A stretch of DNA of 64,000 nucleotides from Actinomycetota bacterium (GCA_014360645.1 JACIXD010000009.1:94478-158477); one strand, 5' to 3'; positions 24,428 through 33,693 are shown, counted from the first letter of the stretch. Notes: generated by a model not told the origin, from the sequence alone. Made by a program: numbers and translations.

Positions 24428-24533
24428 CGCCATCACTCCTTTTCCGTCCGACCCGACCTCCCCGAACCGCTCACCGTCTCGGAAAACCCGTGCTTCTTTT
24501 CTTGCCGCCCGCGGTGCCGGAGGGGCAGCGGTA

Positions 24534-25007
24534 TCAGCGCCCCACCTTCATGAAGGTGGCCATGCTCAGGGCGACGAGCGCGCCCGCGCCGTCGCGCACC
24601 TCCGCCTCGCAGACCGCCACGTCCCCGTCCTCGGCCACCACCCGTCCCTTGCCCGTCAGCGTGCCCGCGCCCGCCGGCGCCAGGAAGTTCACCTTCATCT
24701 CCACCGTCACCACCCGGCGCGAGCCGCGCCGAAAGAGGGTGGCCAGGGAAACTCCGGAGGCCGCGTCCGCCAGTGCGAAGACGACGCCGGGGTGGACGTG
24801 ACCGTTTTCATCCATGTGCCCGGTATCCACGCGGAGCCTTATGACGGCGCCGCCTCGCGACAGCTCCGCCACCTCCATCCCCAGCAGGCGGTAGAAGGGG
24901 GCATGCCTGGCGCGGTCCTCGATTATCTCTCGGAATCCCTCCTCGAGGTCCTCCCGCCGCCCCCTCTCCCCGCGGCGACCACCGTCCGCTCCCCCGCTTC
25001 CGATCAC
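24534..25007 (-). CDS. PaaI-family hotdog thioesterase
   Basis: 157 residues, a single hotdog domain. The signature NGHVHPGVVFALADAASG carries the family's HGG-like helix region, and VTVEMKVNFLAPAGAGTLTG is the following strand pair. Probable hydrolysis of an acyl- or aryl-CoA ester. The first ~25 residues are charged and may not be translated; a GTG at 25007 opens the longest frame, with no decisive ribosome binding site. It sits upstream of the Fe-S protein on the same strand, near several CoA-ligase genes in the wider window. Confidence 0.85.
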   Translation of the reverse strand: MIGSGGADGGRRGERGRREDLEEGFREIIEDRARHAPFYRLLGMEVAELSRGGAVIRLRVDTGHMDENGHVHPGVVFALADAASGVSLATLFRRGSRRVVTVEMKVNFLAPAGAGTLTGKGRVVAEDGDVAVCEAEVRDGAGALVALSMATFMKVGR

Positions 25008-25166
25008 CCTTGCCGTGCACCTCCGAAAGATCTCTTTTCGCCACCCACGGCTGCTCGCCGCCTACCCTCCGGGGCCCCATGGCCGGCGAGACGGGGGGCA
25101 GGACCCCATGCAGTCGTATCCCGACCTCCCCGCGGGTCCCGCCTTCAGGGCAGCGACCTTTTCACC

Positions 25167-25469
25167 TCACATGATCTCTTCGAAAAGGCGCTGCCTCTCC
25201 TCCTCCAACAGGTTCTTGAGCTCCCGCCCGCATTTCTCGCTGCACGTCATGAAGATGATGTCCCATCCCTCTTGTCTGGCCTGCGAGCCGTCCGCGGTCA
25301 CCATGCACTCCAGCTCTCTGCCCCCCGCGGGCAGATGTACCACCGAGGCCTTTCCAACCGCCTCCCGGTACCTTAACTCCTCCTTGAGGCGCACGCCGAG
25401 TCCGTACACCTCCGCGCCGGAAGGGATCTTCTTCCTGCACCAGGCGCATCTGTATGCCTGACCGCCCAT
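25167..25469 (-). CDS. Small protein with two cysteine pairs, probable zinc binding
   Basis: 100 residues. CAWCRKKI near the N-terminus and CSEKC near residue 76 give four cysteines (CxxC and CxxxC) that could bind zinc, like treble-clef MYM/TRASH-type fingers. The last 25 residues form a charged helix. No family recognised. It lies upstream of the thioesterase on the same strand with a 159-bp gap. Confidence 0.55.
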   Translation of the reverse strand: MGGQAYRCAWCRKKIPSGAEVYGLGVRLKEELRYREAVGKASVVHLPAGGRELECMVTADGSQARQEGWDIIFMTCSEKCGRELKNLLEEERQRLFEEIM

Positions 25470-25709
25470 CGCCTACCGCCTTTCCCTGCCTCCTCGGGCA
25501 ACGCCTCTCGCCGACATGCGCCGGGGCTCTTGCCGCCATACCGTACCTGCAGGACACCGCAAGCGCGCGTCCCTTCCACGGCACGGCGAGCTCCATGATC
25601 ATCGACGGGCCGCCGGCACCCTTTCCAACATAGAACAAACATGCATGCCGTTCAAACCCCAGCCCGGTCAACCCAGCCACCGCGCCCGGAGCCCGTTGCC
25701 GGGCCGACC
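25470..25709. other. Non-coding gap upstream of the metallo-beta-lactamase gene
   Basis: Together with the promoter that follows, about 310 bp divide two divergent genes. No gene recognised. Confidence 0.3.
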
Positions 25710-25737
25710 TTTACGCAAAAGGGTATATGCCTATAAA
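25710..25737 (+). promoter_or_regulatory. Possible promoter of the metallo-beta-lactamase gene
   Basis: TTTACG (25710-25715), 16-bp spacer, TATAAA (25732-25737) in an AT-rich patch about 43 bp before the start codon. The -10 is good, the -35 weak. Confidence 0.45.
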
Positions 25738-25780
25738 CTTTGGGGGTGAGCTCTTCGGGCGCGGGGAAGGAGGTATGGTC

Positions 25781-26737
25781 ATGGGAGAGACGGTGAGCCT
25801 AAGGGAGATCGACCAGGTGGAGATCCTATCCCTGTCGGACAACTACAACGACCTGGTGTCCATGGATTCAAGCGACATCGTCACCAGGGCGATGCCCGTA
25901 AAAGACCTTCAGGTGCGGGGGTCGGTGCTGGCCGAGCACGGCTTCTCGGCCCTGGTGAAGGCGGTGGCCGAAGAGGGATCCCACGAACTGCTCTTCGATT
26001 TCGGCCTCTCCCCCGTGGCCGTGCCCTACAATATCGAGCAGTTGGGGGTGGACCTCTCGCGCGTGGAGGCCGCGGTGCTCTCCCACGGGCACATGGACCA
26101 CTTCGGAGCCCTGATCCCCGTCATCTCCTCCCTTCCCGCCAGGCCGCTGCCCCTCTACGTCCACCCCGCGGCGTTCAAGGAGAACCGCTACCTCAAGGTG
26201 GGCGAGGTGAGGATCAAGTTCCCCCCCGCCGACCGCGCCGCCTGGAAGGAAGCGGGCGCTGAGATTGTAGAGAGCACGGAGCCCACCCTCCTGGCCGGGG
26301 ACACCGTGCTCTTCCTGGGCGAGATAGAGCGCGTGACGGACTTCGAGCGGGGGATGCCCAACGCCTATTGCGAGATCGAGGGCGGCGAGTGCTGGGATCC
26401 CATCGAGGAGGACACCGCCGTGGTCATGAACCTGCGGGGCAAGGGGCTGGTGGTGCTCTCCGGGTGCGCCCATTCCGGCATCGTGAACACCGTCGCCTAT
26501 GCCCGCAAGGTCACCGGGGTGGACCGGGTCCACGTGGTCATGGGGGGTTTTCACCTCACCGGGCCGGCATTCGAGCCCATCATCGGGGAGACCATCGCCG
26601 GGCTCCGTTCCTTCGACCCCGATTATGTCGTCCCCACCCACTGCACGGGACGCAAAGCGGTGATGGCCTTTGAGCAGGCCATGCCCGGGAAGTTCATCCT
26701 CAACATGGCGGGGACGCGCCTCACCTTCCGGGCTTGA
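25781..26737 (+). CDS. Metallo-beta-lactamase-fold hydrolase, dihydropterin-synthase-like subgroup
   Basis: 318 residues. Metal motif SHGHMDHFGAL (HxHxDH), then a long insert, SGCAHSGIVNTV and GGFHLTG, with PTHCTGRKAV near the end. This His/Cys layout (SGCAHxGI, GGFHL, xTHCTG) is that of the subgroup annotated as 7,8-dihydropterin-6-yl-methyl-4-(beta-D-ribofuranosyl)aminobenzene 5'-phosphate synthase-like, including MJ0301. ATG 25781 is preferred because AGGAGG (25768-25773) is seven bases upstream; the earlier ATG is too close. The true substrate is unknown. Confidence 0.88.
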   Translation: MGETVSLREIDQVEILSLSDNYNDLVSMDSSDIVTRAMPVKDLQVRGSVLAEHGFSALVKAVAEEGSHELLFDFGLSPVAVPYNIEQLGVDLSRVEAAVLSHGHMDHFGALIPVISSLPARPLPLYVHPAAFKENRYLKVGEVRIKFPPADRAAWKEAGAEIVESTEPTLLAGDTVLFLGEIERVTDFERGMPNAYCEIEGGECWDPIEEDTAVVMNLRGKGLVVLSGCAHSGIVNTVAYARKVTGVDRVHVVMGGFHLTGPAFEPIIGETIAGLRSFDPDYVVPTHCTGRKAVMAFEQAMPGKFILNMAGTRLTFRA

Positions 26738-26973
26738 GTATACCCGACCGGGTCGCTCCGCGGTGTCGCCGGTAAAAAAGGCCACTCAGGCCGTGTGCGG
26801 AAGAGGGCGTCATGGCCTGGCGAGCATGTCGTGGTCGTCATCGCCGCCTGACCTGCATCCCACCGCGCGCGGCGAAGAGCAAGGTCTCATCGGGGGCAGA
26901 GCGGCCGCGCCGTCACCTCCGCCGTCGCCTTCTTCCTGCAGCGTACGCGGAAAGGTACGGGTGAACTCGCGGC

Positions 26974-27899
26974 TCATTCCAGCACGGCGCCGCGAGCGGC
27001 CGAGGTGACCTGCCTCACGTAACGGCGCATGAAGCCGGGGGCAGAACACGCCGGGGCGGCCGGCGCTCCGCAAGGCGCGCGTCGATCCCCTCGGCGGAGA
27101 GCCTGACCGCGAGAGAGCGCCCCGGTATGTCGATGTCTTTTTCGTCTCCGTCCCGCAGGGCGGCCGTCGGGCCTCACGCCGCAGCCTCAGGCGATACGTG
27201 TCCAATGCACGGCCCGGTGGTCGCCCCCGAGAACCGGCCGTCGGTGATAAGCGCCACGCGCTTTAAGCCGTGCAGCTCCAGGCCCATGGCCTCCGCCAGG
27301 CACTGGAAGGTGCTGGCGGTCCCCATCAATTCGCAGGACCCGCAGGTAGCGCAGGTGGCCGCGGCAAGTTCGCCCAGCAAGTCCGGGTAATCTTTATGGA
27401 AGATGCTTCCGGTGCTCCGCGGAGAGAACCTCATGGCGAAGGCGCCCGGTCCGCCGGTGAGCATGATGGTGGGCAGGTCCAGGCACGCCGCCGCCATGAT
27501 CGTGCCCGGGATGATCTTGTCGCAGGAAGCGATGAGCACCAGGCCGTCGAAGAGCATGCTCCGGGCATGCGTCTCCACCATGTCCGCGATGAGCTCCCGC
27601 TGGGGGAGCACGAAGCGCATGCCCTCGTTGCCCTCGGTAAAGCCGTCGCAGGGAGCGGGCACGTCGAACTCGAAGGGTATGCCTCCCGCTGCATGCGCCC
27701 CTTCCTTGACGCGCTCCGCCAGCGCCCGCAGGTGCATGTGCCCGGGGTTCATCTCGGTGTGGGAGTTGGCCACCGCGATGAGCGGCTTTTACTTGAGCTT
27801 GTCGATGTCCGCCCCAAGGCCGTGTATGATGGCCAGGCGGGCGATGCTCATCGGGAAATCGTACTCATCGAATATCGGTCGGCTCCTGGGCTAGCTCAT
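26974..27899 (-). pseudogene. ilvD: Dihydroxy-acid dehydratase (IlvD/Edd family), heavily damaged
   Basis: From an ATG at 27899 with GGAGG upstream the frame reads M-S-stop-PRSRPIFDEYDFPMSIARLA, then DIDKLK-stop-KPLIAVANSHTEMNPGH. It continues well into CATCGSCELMGTASTFQ (Fe-S cysteine region), then jumps straight to RVALITDGRFSGATTGPCIGH, so about 270 middle residues are deleted. A TGA follows SPEAAA, and after a frameshift the true end FMRRYVRQVTSAARGAVLE is found at 26974. Nonsense codons of all three kinds, a deletion and a frameshift show it is dead. It lies 58 bp downstream of the sirtuin gene. Confidence 0.9.
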
Positions 27900-27957
27900 G
27901 GAATCCTCCACGACAAAGGGATACCGTTGTTCAACGGGCACCTGCCCGCAGGGACGG

Positions 27958-28788
27958 TCAGAAGACGCTGTAATCCCTCAAGACCTTGACGCGCTCCAGG
28001 ATGCGGGGGAGTATCTCTCCCGACTTGCCCACGATCCCCACCTCTACCAGGTCCTGGAAATAGCACCCGGTGGCGTTTATCTCCACCAGGCGCGCTCTCG
28101 CCTTCCGGGCGTATTCCGGGATATAGGCGGCCGGATAGACCATGCCCGAGGTGCCCAGTATGAGCAGCACGTCCGCGTTCTGCGCCTCGCTTATCGCCAG
28201 GGGCATGTCCTGCACCGGCTCCCCGAAGCCCACCACGTCGGGCCGGCAGACTCCCCCGCACCTGCACTTCGAGGCCACCCGCACGATGCCCTGGATGTTC
28301 CCGCTGCGCAGCATCTCCACGAGCTCCCGCCCCATGGCAAAGAGCTCCTCCCGCTCCAGCATGGTGCGGTTGCCGCAGACCAGGCATGCGAGGCGGAAGA
28401 TGTTCCCGTGCACCTCGATGACCCGCGTGTTGCCGGCCTCGCGGTGCAGGTTGTCGATGTTCTGGGTGATCACCGCGCGCAGGATCCCCATGCGCTCCAG
28501 CTCGCCCAGAGCGTAATGGCCCGGGTTGGGGCGGGCCCGCTCCAGCACCTCCACCATCTCGGACACGAAATCCACCGCCGCCTGGGGCACCTTCGCGCCG
28601 CTGAAGATGGAGGTGAAGATGTCTCCTCCCCCCAGTTCCACGGGGTCGAAGCGGTCCCACAATCCGCCGGGGTCGCGGAAGGTGGGGATGCCGCTCTCCG
28701 CCGAGACCCCCGCTCCCGAGAAGGCCACCAGCCTCTTCGCCCTGGCTATGTAGATCGCCGCTTCCTCGATCTGCCTGTTGAGGTCCAA
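27958..28788 (-). CDS. Sirtuin (Sir2-family NAD-dependent protein deacylase)
   Basis: 276 residues. NAD-binding GAGVSAESGIPTFRD, active-site TQNIDNLHREAG and VIEVHGNIFRLAC with the catalytic His, then zinc ligands CLVCG and CRCGGVC with an unusual C-x-C-x3-C second half, and VGFGEPVQDM, followed by LGTSGMVYPAAYIP. It should remove acyl groups from lysines using NAD+. TTG start at 28788 with GGGGAG six bases upstream. The downstream IlvD is dead; the upstream AMP-ligase is on the same strand with a 33-bp gap and may be co-transcribed, which suits a deacylase acting on acyl-CoA synthetases. Confidence 0.93.
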   Translation of the reverse strand: MDLNRQIEEAAIYIARAKRLVAFSGAGVSAESGIPTFRDPGGLWDRFDPVELGGGDIFTSIFSGAKVPQAAVDFVSEMVEVLERARPNPGHYALGELERMGILRAVITQNIDNLHREAGNTRVIEVHGNIFRLACLVCGNRTMLEREELFAMGRELVEMLRSGNIQGIVRVASKCRCGGVCRPDVVGFGEPVQDMPLAISEAQNADVLLILGTSGMVYPAAYIPEYARKARARLVEINATGCYFQDLVEVGIVGKSGEILPRILERVKVLRDYSVF

Positions 28789-28821
28789 GATCAGCTCCCC
28801 GTGCGTTCTCCGCTCTTTCCT

Positions 28822-30492
28822 CTAGCGGTTTTCCTGCTGCATCATCGCCTTCAGCTCGCGCTTGAGGATCTTCCCCACGCCGCTGGTGGGCAGGGCATCG
28901 AAGAACTCTATTCTCTTAGGCACCTTGTAGGGCGCCACGTTCTCCCTCAGGAAGGCGAGGATCTTCTCCTTTTCCTCCTCGCTCTTCTCGATCCCGGGCT
29001 TCAGCACCACCGCCGCCATCACCCGTTCGGAGCCCGGCCGGTCGGGGTCCGGGAAACCGAACGAAGCGGCCATCTCCACGTCGGGGTGCTTCATGAGCTC
29101 GTCGTCAAGCTCGCGGGTGAACACCTTGTATCCGGAGACGATGACCATGTCCTTGAGGCGGTCCACCACGTAGAGGTAGCCGTCCTCGTCCATGCGTCCG
29201 AGGTCGCCGGTATGCATCCAGCCGTCCCTCAAGGCATGGGCCGTCTCCTCGGGGCGGTTGTAATATCCCTTCATCACCTGGGGGCCGCGCACGCAGATCT
29301 CCCCCGTCTCCCCCAGCGGCACCGGCTCCCCCGTCTCGGGATCGACCAGTTTCAGCTCCGTGTCCGGGTAGGGTATGCCCACCGATCCCACCTTCTTCAT
29401 CCCGTAGCGCGGGTTGCAGACGGTGACGGGAGAGGTCTCGGTCATGCCGTAGAGCTCGATGAACTTGTTGTCGCCGACGACGCGGTTGATGTCCGGAATG
29501 CTCTCGGGCGGAAAGGGCGCCGCGCCGCTGATGCAGTATTTGACCCCGCTGAAGTCCAAGGCCCTGAAGTCGGGCCTCTTGAGCAGCTCGAAAAAGATGG
29601 TGGGGACGCTGATGATGGAGGACGGCCGGTGCTTCTTTATGGCACCGACGATGAAGTCCAGGTCACGCGGGTTGGGCACGCAGATCTGGCCCAGGCCGCC
29701 CTGCAGGAGGCCCGCGGCCATGGCCAGGCCGGCCATGTGGAACATGGGGAAGGCGGATATGCCTACCTCGCCGGTGTAGCCGGGCTCGTCCGCCCAGGTG
29801 AGGGTCTGGTGGCAGTTGGACATGAAGTTGCGCTGGGTGAGGACGGCCCCCTTGGAGGGTCCCGTGGTGCCCCCGGTATACATGATGAAGATGGTGTCGT
29901 CCATCCCGCGCGGCACCAGGACTGTGTCCTCGGGCATCCCCTCTATGGCGTCGAAGAAGGAGATCACCTCCTTGCCCGGTATCTCCTGCACCTGCACGGG
30001 GGGGAATTCTCCGGGCATGAAATCGGTGGTCCCCGCGACGATCACGGTGGAGAAGCCGCACCTGTCCGCCACCGGCGCGATGGCCCCAAAGAGCAGGTCC
30101 ATGGTGAGCACCACTTTGGCGCCCGAGTCGTTGAGCTGGTGCTCAAGCTCATGGGGGGTGAGCAGGGGGCTGACGCCGGTGGTTACGCACCCCGCCTTCT
30201 GAGCCGCGACCACGGCGATATAATGGGCGGGGATGTTGAGGGCGTGCAGGCCGATGACGTCGTCGGGCTGGAGCCCGATATCGATGAAATACGCCGCCAG
30301 CCGGTTGGAGAGCCGGTCCACGTCCTTGAAGGTGAGGATGTTGTCCATGTAGATCAGCGCCCGGTTGTCCCCCACCCTCTGAGCCGCCTCCACGAACTTC
30401 TGGGCGAAGGTCTTGTCCTCGTACTCCAGGTGGGGCGGCACGTGAGGGTCATAGTGCCTGAGCCACGGTTTCTTCGCATAGACGTCGGTCAT
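28822..30492 (-). CDS. Long-chain-type acyl-CoA synthetase (AMP-forming)
   Basis: 556 residues, full ANL-superfamily length. Motifs: AMP-binding YTGGTTGPSKGAV, ELYGMTETSP, GWMHTGDLGRMDEDGYLYV, DRLKDMVIVSGYKV and the C-terminal catalytic lysine region TSGVGKILKREL. Activates a fatty or related acid to acyl-CoA. ATG 30492 with AAGGGGTGG upstream. A sirtuin follows on the same strand; C-terminal lysine acetylation of such ligases is commonly reversed by sirtuins, so the pairing may be functional (inference). Confidence 0.93.
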   Translation of the reverse strand: MTDVYAKKPWLRHYDPHVPPHLEYEDKTFAQKFVEAAQRVGDNRALIYMDNILTFKDVDRLSNRLAAYFIDIGLQPDDVIGLHALNIPAHYIAVVAAQKAGCVTTGVSPLLTPHELEHQLNDSGAKVVLTMDLLFGAIAPVADRCGFSTVIVAGTTDFMPGEFPPVQVQEIPGKEVISFFDAIEGMPEDTVLVPRGMDDTIFIMYTGGTTGPSKGAVLTQRNFMSNCHQTLTWADEPGYTGEVGISAFPMFHMAGLAMAAGLLQGGLGQICVPNPRDLDFIVGAIKKHRPSSIISVPTIFFELLKRPDFRALDFSGVKYCISGAAPFPPESIPDINRVVGDNKFIELYGMTETSPVTVCNPRYGMKKVGSVGIPYPDTELKLVDPETGEPVPLGETGEICVRGPQVMKGYYNRPEETAHALRDGWMHTGDLGRMDEDGYLYVVDRLKDMVIVSGYKVFTRELDDELMKHPDVEMAASFGFPDPDRPGSERVMAAVVLKPGIEKSEEEKEKILAFLRENVAPYKVPKRIEFFDALPTSGVGKILKRELKAMMQQENR

Positions 30493-30917
30493 GGATCCAC
30501 CCCTTTCTTTCCCGGGCGAACCGCCCGTGTCTCCCTCCTGCCTTGCCGAAAGAAGGTATGCGGAAACGGGCCTTCCGGCATGTTCCCCGGAGCGGGGTCC
30601 GTTTCAACCGTATCCGCTGACATCCGAAGCCTTATACCCGACCGCGCCCCGCCCCCTCCCCTCGGGCCGTTTCGTACCGCTTATTCTAGCATACGGTTCT
30701 CGGAAGTCCTCTCGTCCCGCCTCCGGGCGCGCTGCGGCGCCATCCATGACGCCACGCCGGCTCTTCCGCCATAAGCGGCGGTCAGGACCTCCGTCCCCCC
30801 GCACCCGCCGAGCGGCCGAGGAGGGAAAACCCGTCCTGGCTCATGCGATTCGCCTCTCCCCGGCCGGTGAGGATATACTATTGATGGCAGACAGGTCGCC
30901 GAAAGGGAGGTGGGCTT
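30493..30917. other. Divergent intergenic region
   Basis: About 425 bp between the leftward ligase and rightward acetyltransferase. TATACT at 30874-30879 is a possible -10 for the acetyltransferase, without a good -35. TAGAAT on the minus strand near 30690 might serve the ligase. No gene recognised. Confidence 0.35.
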
Positions 30918-31370
30918 GTGCTGGAGATAAGACGAGCATCCGCGGAAGACGAAAAGGATATCTTCCGGCTGGCGAGGGAGCTGGCCGACGCGGTGGGGTT
31001 CGCGGAACAAGCCCCCCTCATCGACATAGGGATATGGTCCAGGACCCTCGAGAAGATGCTCTCCTCGCCGGACTGGATGTTCCTCCTGGCCTGCGAGGAC
31101 GGCGAGGCGGTGGGGCTGCTGATATTCTTCATCCGCCCCACGCTGGCCAGCGGCCTCAACCGCGCCACCATCACCGAGATGGTGGTATCCGAGAAAGCGC
31201 GCGGCAAGGGGGTGGGGCGAAGGCTGGTGGAGGAAGCGAAGAGGATCGCCCTGGAGAGGGGATGCACCGTCTTCGACGTCTCCACGGAGCTGGACAACGC
31301 GGGCGCCGAGGGCTTCTACACCAGGATGGGCTTCACGCGCCGGCGCCATTACTACGAGGCCCAACTCTGA
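30918..31370 (+). CDS. GNAT-family N-acetyltransferase
   Basis: 150 residues, one GNAT domain. ITEMVVSEKARGKGVGRRL is the acetyl-CoA loop (R-x-x-G-x-G), preceded by the strand AVGLLIFFI and followed by STELDNAGAEGFYTRMGF. GTG start at 30918 fixed by GGGAGG about seven bases upstream. Substrate unknown; single gene. Confidence 0.9.
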   Translation: MLEIRRASAEDEKDIFRLARELADAVGFAEQAPLIDIGIWSRTLEKMLSSPDWMFLLACEDGEAVGLLIFFIRPTLASGLNRATITEMVVSEKARGKGVGRRLVEEAKRIALERGCTVFDVSTELDNAGAEGFYTRMGFTRRRHYYEAQL

Positions 31371-31627
31371 ACGATGCCGGCAGCTCATGCGGGGCGGCCA
31401 GGATCAGGCGATGAAAGCATGGCCGGGGAAACGCGTCTCTCATCTTGAGCATAGGCCCGGCTTCCCGCAGATTCTCGCCGGGACCCGTGATTTCCGCCCC
31501 GATCATTCATCTTCTTGCGCTTCTGCAAGCGCCATCCCACGCGGTCAAGGGAACGGGCCTGGCACCCGATAATTTAGCCTAGGTGAAAGAGACGTCGGAC
31601 GAGAGACGAAGAGGTGGGGTGATTGGA

Positions 31628-32566
31628 TTGGCAGATACGCGCACGCTCGCGAACGGTAGAACGGGAAGAACGCACATCCTCTACTTGATAACCATTCTGG
31701 TGATCGCCGTCTTCGGGCTCTATGCCCTCGTTTCCTGGCTCACCTACCGCGGCTCCCAGAACCGGCTGGTGGAAAAGAGCCGCCAGAAACTCATCCAGAC
31801 CCAGGTGGACAACATCACCTCCACCACCGAATACCTGAGTTCCCTGTTCATCCCCATGTTCAACGAGAAACTGGGGCAGCTCAAGCCCCAGGAGATCGCC
31901 AGCGCCTTCGCCAACAAGGAGATAAGCGAGGCCCAGCGTCAACTGAACGCGGAGCTCAAGAAAGTGGCGGAGCTGGAAATACAGGGCCAGGTGGCGCTGC
32001 TGGTCATCCTCATGCCCACCCCCCTGAACCGAATGCCGCTGGTGATACTCTCCAGCGACGAAAACCTGGTCTATGAATGGGAGGTGCCGGACTACCTCGT
32101 GCAGGCCATAGAGGACGGGGAGCCGTATATATGGATGGAGGACGGGGTTCCGGAGCTCTCCCTGCAGGGTAAGTACCTCCTGGTGCTCAACCGCTACGAT
32201 GACCCGGAGACCATGAGCACCACGGTGAGCGTGTCCGTGAAATCCATGAGCGGGGAACTCGCGGATATCGAGAGTTTCTTCGACCAGGAACAGAACCGCT
32301 TGAACCTGGTGATGGTGGTGGTGGTGTTGGGCTCCGTGGCGGTTGTTTTCGTCATCACCTTCTTCATCCTCAGCCTCCTCATCCGTAGGCGCATCACCCT
32401 ACCCATCGAGGAGCTGGCGGCCGCGGCCAAAGAGGTCATGGAGGGCAACCTCGACGTGGACATAAAGGTCCACGAGGGCGGCGAGTTCGAGGTCCTGGAG
32501 CGCGCCTTCAAGGAGATGGTGGAGAGCTTCCGGAAATATATCGCGAAATCGGTGGGTGAGGAGTAA
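31628..32566 (+). CDS. Membrane sensor with extracytoplasmic domain and terminal HAMP, no output domain
   Basis: About 312 residues. TM1 (ILYLITILVIAVFGLYALV), an extracytoplasmic domain of ~190 residues, TM2 (LVMVVVVLGSVAVVFVITFF), then a HAMP domain (RRRITLPIEELAAAAKEV...EFEVLERAFKEMV) that ends the protein. HAMP domains normally pass a signal to a kinase, cyclase or methyl-accepting domain; none is fused or adjacent. The start is uncertain: TTG 31628 has GAGGTGGGG eight bases upstream, GTG 31619 is an alternative, and the frame stays open to 31583. It may act as a partner or a truncated receptor. Confidence 0.8.
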   Translation: MADTRTLANGRTGRTHILYLITILVIAVFGLYALVSWLTYRGSQNRLVEKSRQKLIQTQVDNITSTTEYLSSLFIPMFNEKLGQLKPQEIASAFANKEISEAQRQLNAELKKVAELEIQGQVALLVILMPTPLNRMPLVILSSDENLVYEWEVPDYLVQAIEDGEPYIWMEDGVPELSLQGKYLLVLNRYDDPETMSTTVSVSVKSMSGELADIESFFDQEQNRLNLVMVVVVLGSVAVVFVITFFILSLLIRRRITLPIEELAAAAKEVMEGNLDVDIKVHEGGEFEVLERAFKEMVESFRKYIAKSVGEE

Positions 32567-32880
32567 GGGCAGCGGCTGAGGCTCCGCGCCGGGCGCCTCG
32601 CATTACCCGCGCATCTGCGGTGAGCGCGAGCGCGCTGCTCTCCCGCCGCGGTGTCGCACGGCTGCGGAACGTCGCGAATCCGGCCTTCGACGACTGCCGG
32701 CTGAAACCCTGACCGTGCTATCATCGCAGTGGAAGTCGCGGCCGCGCCCTGCGGCGGGAATGGGAAGATCGCCACGGCGGCCCCTGGCAGCGCCGAGGGG
32801 CGGGGCGTTCTCCCGTAGACAAGTCGACAGGAGCGAAGAGCGACGGGACGGCGCATCCGCGGGACAAAAGGGGGACGGAC
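32567..32880. other. Non-coding gap
   Basis: About 310 bp before the methyltransferase. GCTATCATCG near 32717 could contain a -10 (TATCAT) but no -35 is clear. No gene seen. Confidence 0.3.
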
Positions 32881-33693
32881 ATGGAGACGCGGCGCACCGA
32901 GAAGGCCTACAGGTGGGACGCGGCCGACTACCGCGACAGCTCCTCCCAACAGAAAGAATGGGGGCGGGAGCTGCTCTCGAAGCTGGACCTGCGCGGCGAT
33001 GAACACGTTCTGGATATAGGCTGCGGTGACGGCGCCCTCACCGCCGAGATCGCACGGCGCGTGCCCGACGGCCGGGTGGTGGGCATCGACAGCTCCCCGG
33101 AGATGATAGACCTGGCGCGCAGGACATATTCCAAAGAAGATTTTCCCAATCTGTCCTGGGAGGTCATGGACGCCTCGGAACTCGGCTTCGACGGACGATT
33201 CGACCTCGCCTTCTCCAACGCCGCCCTGCACTGGGTATCCGATCAGCTCGGGTTACTGCAGGGGGTGAGGAGGTCCCTCAAGCCCGGCGGGAGGACACTC
33301 TTCCAGATGGGAGGAAAGGGTAACGCCTCCAATGTGGTGCGCGCCCTGGGGGAGCTCATCGCTCGCAGCGACTGGGGCCGCTACTTCGAGGACCTGCGTC
33401 TCCCCTACCGTTTCTGCTCCCCGGAGGAATACGAGGCCTGGCTGCGGGAGGCCAACCTGGTCCCACTGCGCGTGGAGCTCATCCCCAAGGACATGGTGCA
33501 CGAGGGGAAGCGGGGCCTGGAGGCCTGGATCCGCACCACCTGGCTCCCCTTCACCCAATGCCTGCCCGAAGCGAGGCGGGAGGATTTCATCGCCCAGCTC
33601 GCCTCGACCTATCTCGAGCTCTACCCCCCCGACGCGGAAGGCCTCGTGCACGTCAACGCCATGCGCCTGGAGGTGGAGGCGCAGAGGGCCTGA
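32881..33693 (+). CDS. Class I SAM-dependent methyltransferase, trans-aconitate methyltransferase-like
   Basis: 270 residues. SAM motif I VLDIGCGDGALTAEIA, acidic end of strand 2 VVGIDSSPEMI, motif II region DLAFSNAALHWVSD and LKPGGRTLFQM. The N-HWVSD and the long C-terminal cap recall Tam/malonyl-ACP methyltransferases (BioC relatives). ATG 32881 preceded by AAAGGGGGAC. Small-molecule carboxylate as substrate is inferred from the resemblance; single gene. Confidence 0.88.
   Translation: METRRTEKAYRWDAADYRDSSSQQKEWGRELLSKLDLRGDEHVLDIGCGDGALTAEIARRVPDGRVVGIDSSPEMIDLARRTYSKEDFPNLSWEVMDASELGFDGRFDLAFSNAALHWVSDQLGLLQGVRRSLKPGGRTLFQMGGKGNASNVVRALGELIARSDWGRYFEDLRLPYRFCSPEEYEAWLREANLVPLRVELIPKDMVHEGKRGLEAWIRTTWLPFTQCLPEARREDFIAQLASTYLELYPPDAEGLVHVNAMRLEVEAQRA

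Noticed and set aside
25480..25680. Minus-strand frame containing GGPSMIMELAVPWKGRALAVS
   Set aside because: Some coding look, but no start, ribosome binding site or family; left as non-coding.
27898..30774. 958-codon plus-strand frame over the sirtuin and CoA-ligase genes
   Set aside because: It is antisense to two genes with clear catalytic motifs, and is rich in His, Gly and Val as antisense frames of GC-rich genes are.
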